This document shows, in pieces, positions 8,143 through 14,174 of a DNA stretch of 16,379 nucleotides (positions are counted from its first letter, which is position 1; the number at the start of each line of letters is the position of its first letter). The position numbers were made by a program, and so were the translations under genes. Source of the stretch: JAFGFY01 sp964520425 (GTDB taxonomy: Bacteria > Desulfobacterota > DSM-4660 > Desulfatiglandales > HGW-15); contig CAZFMX010000073.1 of assembly GCA_964520425.1 (NCBI GenBank), positions 1 to 16,379 on the forward strand, read 5' to 3'. A model generated the notes under the pieces. That model saw only the letters and a list, made by a program, of their open reading frames with translations. It was not told the DNA's origin and ran no database searches.

Positions 8143-8460
8143 CTAGCAGGTACTGCAGGAGCTTCCGCAACTGCCCCCTGTCTGTAAACTGGAGGAAAGC
8201 GAAAATCCCGAACCCATGGCCGATTCAACAAAATCTACGCTAATCGGCTTGGCTTTTTCAAGCAATTCTTTGTTTATCAAGTAGGTGATTTTATTCTCTT
8301 TTATGATTTCATCATCATCTTTTGGCTCATCCAGAGCCATGGCCAGTGACGGCCCGGATCACCCACCCTCGGAAAGAAAAATCCTGATGTAAGGAGTTCC
8401 CTCCTTATCTTTGAAAAAGTCCTCTATCATTTCATTTGCCTTCTCAGTAACTTCAAACAT
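8143..8460 (-). CDS. HesB/IscA-like selenoprotein with in-frame TGA as Sec34
   Basis: The full frame has 105 residues. It starts MFEVTEKANEMIEDFFKDK, continues TPYIRIFLSEGG, then TGA (codon 34, bases 8359-8361), then SGPSLAMALDEPKDDDE and the C-terminus GGSCGSSCSTC. IscA/HesB proteins have a conserved cysteine exactly at the GG-x-SG position, so the TGA replaces the key iron-sulfur/thiol residue. Coding similarity continues without interruption on both sides of the TGA, which argues against a decayed gene. HesB-like selenoproteins are a known group in bacterial selenoproteome surveys. A SECIS-like hairpin follows at 8323-8339. The ATG at 8460 has an excellent AAGGAGG site. Standard gene calling would report only the part from Met41 (8340) onwards. 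The product is probably a cytosolic iron-sulfur carrier or redox protein. It requires selA, selB, selC and selD elsewhere in the genome. Confidence 0.85.
8323..8339 (-). promoter_or_regulatory. Bacterial SECIS-like hairpin
   Basis: On the minus strand, TGGCTC (8339-8334) pairs perfectly with GAGCCA (8328-8323) around the loop TGGAT (8333-8329). The loop begins 25 bases after the UGA and contains GG, which fits the general bacterial SECIS form: a short stem, a small loop with an early G, and a loop about 16-37 bases after UGA. An alternative fold pairs GGGCC (8355-8351) with GGCTC (8338-8334). The two folds exclude each other. Confidence 0.6.
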
Positions 8461-8521
8461 CTCTACCTCCTTAGCAGTCGAGTTTTTGCAAATTTAATAT
8501 TATATCATAAGATATATATTA

Positions 8522-8551
8522 TTTATAGATTTTCAACTCTTTCTTTTTCAA
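8522..8551 (-). promoter_or_regulatory. Probable sigma-70 promoter of the HesB-like gene
   Basis: On the minus strand, TTGAAA (8551-8546) and TATAAA (8527-8522) are separated by 18 bases. Downstream, between promoter and gene, is an A+T-rich palindrome TATATC-ATAA-GATATA (8501-8516) that could act as an operator. The transcript leader would be about 55 bases. Confidence 0.45.
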
Positions 8552-8627
8552 CACAATGATTCCGCCCTGAATCAGAAATAGAACCGCCTCATCCTCTAGT
8601 GGGATTCTGATTAAATCATGAGATTGT

Positions 8628-8656
8628 TTGACAGAAATTGGGTTTTCCTCTAAACT
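8628..8656 (+). promoter_or_regulatory. Probable sigma-70 promoter of the CsgG-family gene
   Basis: A perfect TTGACA (8628-8633) is followed after 17 bases by TAAACT (8651-8656). A consensus TATAAT at 8660-8665 also exists, but it lies 26 bases from the -35 box, which is too far for that pairing. The gene start at 8694 is 37 bases beyond the preferred -10. Confidence 0.5.
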
Positions 8657-8693
8657 GAATATAATGCGGAATAAAAGAATGCGGAGGTACAAC

Positions 8694-9614
8694 ATGAAGA
8701 CATTTCAGAGAATTTTGGCTGTTGTTGTCCTTTTTGGCTTGTTGTTTGTAGTGACCAGCCCATGCTTTGCTGAGGGTGGTGGTCTGCGCTATAGCATCAC
8801 CGTTTCCAAGTTTGAGAACCACTCCGGTTGGGCAGGCCAATGGGACCTGGGACATGCTTGGGGGGCAGTCCTCACAGATAGCCTCAACCAGACCGGGCGA
8901 TTCATCGTGCTTGGTGAAAAAGACATGAGAAATGAGGCCATGCAAGAGCAGGATCTGGCCGCCAGCGGTAGAACGGCTGGTGGAGGAAAAGTGGTCCAAA
9001 CAGGACAAATGACGCCGGCCCAATTACTCGTGAAGGGTGAAATCACCCATTTTGAGGATGGCACCTCCGGAGGCGGAGGGAGTATTGGGGTCGGCGGTGT
9101 GAGGATTGGCGCAAAGGGGAGCAAAGCCGAGATCAATGTGGTTATTTATATTGTCGATTCCACCACGGGACAAGTTATGGCATCTAAAAAGTGTTATGGG
9201 GAAGTCAAAAAGAAAGGGCTTTCCATTGGCCTAAGTAAGGGGGGGTTCAATGGTGATGTAGGGGGATTTAAGAAAACCAATGCCGGTAAGGCCATCGAAA
9301 AAGCAGTGGAGGAAGGAGTCGACTTTCTGATCTCCAACCTGGCAAGTATCCCATGGACAGGAAGAGTCGTTCTCGTAAAGGGAAACACGGTATACATCAA
9401 CCGGGGAGCCAGAGAGGGCGTTTCCGTTGGACAGGTTTTCAATGTCGGAACCTCCACAGTCCTGAGAGATCCAGACACAGGGGAAATACTGGATGAGACC
9501 GTGGAAAAAGTCGCAACCATTCAAGCCAAATCAGTGAAAGAGAAGATCGCCACGTGTGAAATCACCCAGGGAAGTGGCGTGGAAAAGGGGATGACCGTCA
9601 CCTATTTACAATAG
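8694..9614 (+). CDS. Secreted CsgG-family protein with FlgT-like C-terminal domain
   Basis: A 306-residue protein. A signal peptide occupies about residues 1-27 (MKTFQRILAVVVLFGLLFVV...CFA) with a likely signal-peptidase I cut before EGGG. No good lipobox is visible, whereas true curli CsgG is a lipoprotein. The CsgG-like domain follows: YSITVSKFEN, WGAVLTDSLNQTGRFIVLGE and LVKGEITHFE, then a glycine-rich hairpin and VVIYIVDSTTGQVMASKKCYGE. The last 90 residues (GRVVLVKGNTVYINRGAREGVSVGQVFNV...KGMTVTYL) resemble the C-terminal domain of FlgT. CsgB/E/F partners are absent from the window, so this is not a curli operon; a periplasmic or envelope-assembly role is likely. The ATG at 8694 is chosen over 8628 because GCGGAGG precedes it and the signal peptide starts there. 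Confidence 0.85.
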   Translation: MKTFQRILAVVVLFGLLFVVTSPCFAEGGGLRYSITVSKFENHSGWAGQWDLGHAWGAVLTDSLNQTGRFIVLGEKDMRNEAMQEQDLAASGRTAGGGKVVQTGQMTPAQLLVKGEITHFEDGTSGGGGSIGVGGVRIGAKGSKAEINVVIYIVDSTTGQVMASKKCYGEVKKKGLSIGLSKGGFNGDVGGFKKTNAGKAIEKAVEEGVDFLISNLASIPWTGRVVLVKGNTVYINRGAREGVSVGQVFNVGTSTVLRDPDTGEILDETVEKVATIQAKSVKEKIATCEITQGSGVEKGMTVTYLQ

Positions 9615-9623
9615 CATCTCCTA

Positions 9624-9945
9624 GTGTCGTGTCTCAGAATTAACTTGAATAATAAGTACCTGCTGCACAGATTTAAGGGGGGCATGGGGATCTCTTTTCA
9701 GTTCCACCACCCAAAAGACGCCCAAGCCTGTTACCGCCCCCAAAGAGGACAACGTTCGGTGGACAGGCACAAGGAATGCCCGTCGCTGTGGGTACATTGT
9801 TCGTGGGGCTGCTCCATAATATGCAAAATTATGGTGCCGTTCCACAACTTCTGGATAGATGGTGGTGAAACTGAAAAGAGACCCCCATACCTCCCTTGTC
9901 ATAGAACCTGCAAAAATTATGTAAGATATTTCTGAGACACGACAC
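9624..9945. mobile_element. MITE-like element, copy 1
   Basis: A 322-base element bounded by inverted repeats: TAGTGTCGTGTCTCAGAA at 9622-9639 and its exact complement at 9930-9947. The end bases TA may be a TA target duplication rather than part of the repeat. Subterminal inverted repeats of 28 bases (9684-9711 and 9861-9888) match at 26 positions. A near-perfect palindrome, CCATAATATGCAAAATTATGG without its centre paired, lies inside at about 9822-9842. A second copy in the opposite orientation is at 13794-14116. Open frames inside it show no transposase motif, so I treat it as non-autonomous. It fills the 9615-9960 spacer between two convergent genes. Confidence 0.8.
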
Positions 9946-9960
9946 TAATAGCGTGTCACA

Positions 9961-10686
9961 TCAAGTCAAGTAGGGCGCCCATTGCTGGGCTGTCTTTAAG
10001 ATGTAACCAACAGGCAGATCTTTCACGATCCGATTATGCCCGGGTAAGAGGATATCCACCTCCAGTTCAGCCAACCGCATCAGGGAATCCTTCAGGGCTA
10101 CGCCATCTGCACCGTGAAGGTCAAACCGACCAATGGAATAGTCTGCATAGACCGTATCGCCCGGGATGAGGATCTTGTTTGACTCATTATAAAGGGCAAT
10201 GCTGCCTTGAGAGTGGCCTGGGATGGAGAAGACTTCCCAGGTCATGCCACCTATTTCCAGGGTTTCCCTGTCCTGAAGTCTGCGGTCCACCTTGAATCGA
10301 AAGGCGCCCGGCTCAATATTGTACTGCATCTGACACATGCTCTGGAACATATCCATGCCATAGACTGTCCTCTCATCCCCTTGTTCCAGTTCTTCTGCCT
10401 CAGATTCATGCACCCAAAGCTCCACCCATGGGATCTGCTCTTTTATCTCAGCAAAACAACCGATGTGATCAAAATGGGTGTGGGTCATGATGACCCTCTT
10501 AATGTCCTCAAGTTTGACTCCAAAGTCGTCGATAGACCTAATTTTATTCCGTCCCTTACCGGTCAAACCCACGTCAACCAGGGAGAAATCCTGGGAAGAG
10601 GGGTCCCCTATAATATAGACATGGGAATCCGGGATCATTTCATCCTGCCCCGGGATGTGATAAATACCTTTTACGACTTCAGCCAT
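9961..10686 (-). CDS. MBL-fold metallo-hydrolase
   Basis: A 241-residue protein with the full metallo-beta-lactamase motif series: THTHFDHIG (the HxHxDH metal site), a histidine in IPGHSQGS, the bridging aspartate in IPGDTVYADYS, and the final histidine in LLPGHNRIV. This arrangement predicts a dinuclear metal hydrolase of glyoxalase-II/lactonase type; the substrate is not recognisable. The N-terminus VVKGIYHIPGQDEMIPDSHVYII matches the first strands of the fold and has no signal peptide, so it is cytoplasmic. Two adjacent ATG codons exist. The second (10686) is preferred because AAAGGAG is then six bases away. The gene stops 16 bases from the MITE copy 1 end and is monocistronic. Confidence 0.92.
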   Translation of the reverse strand: MAEVVKGIYHIPGQDEMIPDSHVYIIGDPSSQDFSLVDVGLTGKGRNKIRSIDDFGVKLEDIKRVIMTHTHFDHIGCFAEIKEQIPWVELWVHESEAEELEQGDERTVYGMDMFQSMCQMQYNIEPGAFRFKVDRRLQDRETLEIGGMTWEVFSIPGHSQGSIALYNESNKILIPGDTVYADYSIGRFDLHGADGVALKDSLMRLAELEVDILLPGHNRIVKDLPVGYILKTAQQWAPYLT

Positions 10687-11070
10687 CATTTACTCCTTTG
10701 ACAAAATTACTGAGTGATTATACTCTTGCGCCCCTTCCACCCTCCGTAGAAAGGCTACTGCGCCCGTCCTCCGCAGTAGCTCTGCTACGGAGGATGGAGA
10801 GGAGGATGGGTCGGGCTTTATCAGATTTGATGACCATAAACTATTAGACTCTGCTGTTCAAGGGGGATTTTGCACGTTCAGCTTGATTGTACCGGAATTT
10901 CCAATTGAGTAACTGCTTCGCTTCTATTGAACATTTGAGAGACTCAGCAATCTCTTTCCAGGGTTCTCTAGAAGCAATAGATTTACCAAAATTCTAAAGC
11001 GGCGTAGTCGAGTTGTGTTAAATTTCGGAGTAATTTTATGACTTGATTGTGCCGGAATTCTCTTCTTGGA
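10687..11070. other. Divergent spacer upstream of the MBL and TPP-enzyme genes
   Basis: No gene is supported here. It holds REP-like copy 2 (10763-10800), a related half-inverted piece at 10741-10762, and two near-identical 18-base segments at 10882-10899 and 11042-11059 that read CTTGATTGTrCCGGAATT. The promoter of the MBL gene must lie near its right side but was not identified. Confidence 0.5.
10763..10800. repeat. REP-like palindromic repeat, copy 2
   Basis: The palindrome at 10767-10794 has 14-base arms with three mismatches and matches copy 1 at 3254-3290 apart from one inserted base at the centre. The flanks CCCG and TGGAGA are shared too. Just before it, 10741-10762 is an inverted, partly diverged version of the same motif, so this site is a small cluster. 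Confidence 0.7.
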
Positions 11071-11102
11071 TTGACAAAAGCGCATATTGCATCATTATGC
11101 AA
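11071..11102 (+). promoter_or_regulatory. Promoter with overlapping palindromic operator for the TPP-enzyme/PHP operon
   Basis: TTGACA (11071-11076) is followed after 16 bases by CATTAT (11093-11098). The perfect inverted repeat TTGCAT-CATT-ATGCAA (11087-11102) covers the -10 box, the typical place for a repressor to block polymerase. The coding start is about 95 bases downstream. Confidence 0.5.
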
Positions 11103-11197
11103 CAAGTTCTCATTTCTGATTCTCCTCCCTTGATGAAAGAGTTTGTGGGTTATAGATACTCTATGATATGTCTGACTGAAGATACAATCCCATCCTA

Positions 11198-12916
11198 ATG
11201 GTGAAAGAAATGACCCTGAGTGATTTGATCGTGAACTATTTAGATCAATTGGGTGTGGAATATGTTTTTAGTGTTCCTGGTAGCCCCATCGGCCCTCTTT
11301 ATGACGCGCTCCTCCGTAGTGAAAAAAGGGGCGGCCCCCGTTCCGTATTAAGCCGTCACGAATCTGGCGGCGCTTTCATGGCTGATGGGTATGCCCGTGA
11401 AACCGGAAAGATCGGGGTATGCTGCTCAACAACAGGTCCCGGGGCAACAAATCTCATCACAGGCCTTGCGTCCGCCGATGCAGACCATGTCCCCTTGTTG
11501 GTGATTACGGCGCAAACCACACTTCAAGACTTTGGTTTTGGGGCGTTTCAGGAATCCTCTGCTGATGTGACGGATGTTGTAGGAATGTTCCAATACTGCA
11601 CGCGGTATAATACGTTGATTTCTCATGCAAGCCAGCTAGAAAAAAAACTTGCCGCCGCACTGACAAAGGCCTTTCAAGACCCCAAAGGCCCTGTTCATCT
11701 AAGCATCCCCGTTGATATCCTACGTACATCTTGGGAAGGCGACATTTCCTTCCCAAACCTGGATCGACTACTGGACCGGCCTGAATCCATGATCGATCTC
11801 GAAACGCTGGAAAGGCTCTCCGGAGAATTGGAAAACATGTTGAGAGAAAACCGGAGAGTGGTTGTCATGGTGGGCCATGATTGCGGTGGCGCTTCAGAGG
11901 AAATAGTCAGGTTTGCTGAGATTTTTGATGCTCATATTGTTACGACACAGCGGGGGAAGTCATGGATAGATCCCTATCATCCACTGGCCAGAGGGGTTTT
12001 TGGATTTGCGGGACACATGAGTGCCCGTGAAGCCTTAACAGACCAGTCTGTTGGGTTGTTTCTCGCAGCAGGGACGAATCTTAATGAATGGTCAACCGGC
12101 GGATGGGACAATGCTCTACTTAATGACAGGCTTGTTCATATCCATAATACAAAGGCCTTTTTTTATCGCTCTCCTCATGCCCGCCTACAGATTTGTGGGA
12201 CTATAAGTCGTATATTTCAGGAATTGGTCCTTAGGTTTGAAAACAAAGTCCCAGAGATCAAATTTGATTCAATATCCAATCCATCCGAAAAGAGGCTGTA
12301 TGTCCCTCGCCAAATCAAAGTGCAGTCATCGGAAGAGAGTTGGGGAAAGAACGACACAGGACCCATCAAGCCTCAGAAGGTCATACGTGATATCGTGCAG
12401 AGAGTCCCTTCTGAGGCTCGTTTTCTCATAGACAATAGCAACAGCGTCCCTTGGTCGATCCATTATTTTTTCAGTCAACGGCCGGAGCACTACCATCTTT
12501 CAATTGGATTTGCTTCCATGGGCTGGGCCATTGGTGCGTCAGTGGGAATGTCCCTGGGAAATCGGAAGAGACCCGTTGTATGTTTTACCGGTGACGGCTG
12601 TTTTTTGATGAGCGGTCAGGAGATCACGGTGGCAGTGGCTGAACGCTTACCTATCATATTCGTGGTATTGAATGATCAGACCTACGGGATGATTAGACAC
12701 GCGCATCGTCTGACAGGTACAGAAAATATTGATCTCTCTATTCCGCCGGTCGATTTTTCCATGATGGCCGAATCCGTGGGGGCCATGGGTTATACCATCA
12801 GGAATGATAAAGACCTCGCTAGGATCGATTTTCAGGCCATTTTTGAGCGCAACGGCCCCACCCTCCTGGATATCCATATTGATCCCGAGGAAAAGCCCCC
12901 TTTGGGGATGTTTTAA
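11198..12916 (+). CDS. Thiamine-pyrophosphate enzyme, acetolactate-synthase-like
   Basis: A 572-residue protein with the three-domain order of the ALS/pyruvate-oxidase family. The PYR domain (about 5-175) includes the cofactor-activating glutamate E55 in SRHESGGAFMADGYAR, then TTGPGATNLITGLASADADHVPLLVIT. The central domain is about 200-340, and the PP domain about 385-555, with GDG at 465-467 and N492 forming the TPP/magnesium motif. The size and the glutamine in GAFQESS resemble acetolactate synthase large subunits. No small regulatory subunit or branched-chain biosynthetic gene is nearby, so it may be another 2-oxoacid decarboxylase, lyase or oxidase. The ATG at 11198 lacks a good ribosome site, and an ATG at 11210 is an alternative. 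The PHP-domain gene follows 12 bases after the stop. Confidence 0.88.
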   Translation: MVKEMTLSDLIVNYLDQLGVEYVFSVPGSPIGPLYDALLRSEKRGGPRSVLSRHESGGAFMADGYARETGKIGVCCSTTGPGATNLITGLASADADHVPLLVITAQTTLQDFGFGAFQESSADVTDVVGMFQYCTRYNTLISHASQLEKKLAAALTKAFQDPKGPVHLSIPVDILRTSWEGDISFPNLDRLLDRPESMIDLETLERLSGELENMLRENRRVVVMVGHDCGGASEEIVRFAEIFDAHIVTTQRGKSWIDPYHPLARGVFGFAGHMSAREALTDQSVGLFLAAGTNLNEWSTGGWDNALLNDRLVHIHNTKAFFYRSPHARLQICGTISRIFQELVLRFENKVPEIKFDSISNPSEKRLYVPRQIKVQSSEESWGKNDTGPIKPQKVIRDIVQRVPSEARFLIDNSNSVPWSIHYFFSQRPEHYHLSIGFASMGWAIGASVGMSLGNRKRPVVCFTGDGCFLMSGQEITVAVAERLPIIFVVLNDQTYGMIRHAHRLTGTENIDLSIPPVDFSMMAESVGAMGYTIRNDKDLARIDFQAIFERNGPTLLDIHIDPEEKPPLGMF

Positions 12917-12928
12917 AGGATTTTTATA

Positions 12929-13741
12929 ATGAAGATAGACTTACATATCCATACAAGCGCCTCTGATGGGACCTGGTCCCCGGAAGCGATAATCCAAAAT
13001 GTTACTCGTGCAGGAATCAAGATTTTCTCGGTAACTGATCATGATACTGTTGAGAATATTGCGACCGTCTCCGATCTGGCAATTGACACGAATTTAACAT
13101 TTATTAGAGGTGTTGAGATTGACACCTATAATGAAGGTCAGATTTTTCATATACTTGGTTATAACATGGACACGGAAAATGAACGATTGAACAGTATCCT
13201 TTCAAAAAACAGGGCTTTTATTGAACGCAAAAATAAAGATAGTATAGCCATACTTATGAAGATGGGACACCCTGTTTCACCAGATGAGTACGACAAGTAT
13301 AAAAACCTTCCGGAACACGGCGGGTGGAAGGCCTTGAACTACTTAATAGACAAAGGACTTTGTCAAACCTATAAGGATTTCTTTAATCTCTTTGACAAAA
13401 AAGAAGATATATTCACAATGAATGTGGATGTAAAACCGGAAGAAGCAATATCCTGTGTTAAACAGGCAGGAGGCATTACGGTGCTTGCCCATCCTGGGTC
13501 AGGATTATACGGAAATGATTATGAAAAAATCGTTTCGATAGTATTGGAGATGGGAATCGACGGGTTAGAATGCTACCACCCGGAAAACAGCCCGGAAGTA
13601 ACGAAGTATTGTCTGGAAATATGCAAAAGAAATAACCTTTATATTACCGGAGGCTCAGATTGCCATGGAGAGTTTGTTAAGAAAAGAAGACTTGGCAAAC
13701 CTGATATTGATCTTAGCGACTTGAAAATATGGAATCTATAA
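12929..13741 (+). CDS. PHP-domain phosphoesterase (YciV/RNase AM type)
   Basis: A 270-residue protein with the PHP metal motifs in order: DLHIHTSASDG (H6, H8, D13), VTDHDT, RGVEIDT, a helical insert (about 85-165), VLAHPGS, GLECYHPENS and GGSDCHGE near the C-terminus. This organisation fits the YciV/TrpH family, which hydrolyses 3',5'-nucleoside bisphosphates and trims short 5' RNA ends with manganese. The family also has members of unknown substrate, so the specific activity is inferred. The ribosome site AAAGGA overlaps the stop codon of the TPP-enzyme gene, so the two are translationally linked. The stop codon lies 53 bases before MITE copy 2. Confidence 0.9.
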   Translation: MKIDLHIHTSASDGTWSPEAIIQNVTRAGIKIFSVTDHDTVENIATVSDLAIDTNLTFIRGVEIDTYNEGQIFHILGYNMDTENERLNSILSKNRAFIERKNKDSIAILMKMGHPVSPDEYDKYKNLPEHGGWKALNYLIDKGLCQTYKDFFNLFDKKEDIFTMNVDVKPEEAISCVKQAGGITVLAHPGSGLYGNDYEKIVSIVLEMGIDGLECYHPENSPEVTKYCLEICKRNNLYITGGSDCHGEFVKKRRLGKPDIDLSDLKIWNL

Positions 13742-13793
13742 TATCATCCGCTAACAATCGTTTAAATTCCTCAGCGAGATAAAAAAAGGTCTG

Positions 13794-14116
13794 GTGTCGT
13801 GTCCCAGAAATACTTTCCCTAATTTGAGCCGGTTCTATGACATGTTGGGGGTATGGGGGTCTCTTTTCAGTTTCACCACCATCTATCCAGAGGTCGTGGA
13901 ACGGCACCATAATTTTGCATATTATGAAGCAGCCCCACGAACAATATACCCACAGCGATGGGCATTCCTTGTGCCTGTCCACCGAACGCTGTCCTCTTTG
14001 GGGCGGTAATAGGCTTGGGCGTCTTTTGGGTGGTGGAACTGAAAAGAGATCCCCATGCCCCCTTTGACTCTATGCAGCTGGTACCTATTATATAAGTTAA
14101 CTCTGAGACACGACAC
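13794..14116. mobile_element. MITE-like element, copy 2, inverted relative to copy 1
   Basis: A 323-base element with ends GTGTCGTGTCCCAGA (left) and TCTGAGACACGACAC (right); one base of the 15 differs between the ends. Its sequence matches the reverse complement of copy 1 closely along the whole length, with scattered substitutions, so they are members of one family. No flanking target duplication is seen here. With copy 1 it encloses the MBL, TPP-enzyme and PHP genes. The frames within it code for nothing recognised. The bases from the element end to the next ribosome site (14117-14161) show nothing else. Confidence 0.8.
14064..14091 (+). promoter_or_regulatory. Outward promoter-like sequence inside MITE copy 2
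   Basis: TTGACT (14064-14069) and TATTAT (14086-14091) are 16 bases apart; each matches the sigma-70 consensus at five of six bases. It reads out of the element towards the phosphoesterase start at 14175, about 80 bases away. In copy 1 the equivalent sites read TTAAAT and TATTAT, a weaker pair. Confidence 0.45.
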
Positions 14117-14174
14117 GAATTGAGTTGATAAAAAGTCCCTTTTTGTGGTGTCAATCCAATTGGAGGAATTTTCT

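Noticed and set aside
8143..8340. A 65-residue gene starting at Met41 of the HesB-like protein
   Set aside because: The real ribosome site and conserved N-terminus are upstream, across the TGA; Met41 has no ribosome site.
8359..8361. The TGA read as a nonsense mutation making a pseudogene
   Set aside because: The frame is otherwise undamaged, the TGA sits exactly at the conserved Cys site, and a SECIS-like hairpin follows. Absence of Sec machinery in the genome would reopen this.
8628..8665. TTGACA with the perfect TATAAT at 8660-8665 as a promoter
   Set aside because: The 26-base spacing is too long; TAAACT at 17 bases is preferred.
9624..9935. Open frames within the MITE-like elements (also 13837-14194)
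   Set aside because: They arise from the repeat sequence, differ between copies, and contain no transposase or other known motif.
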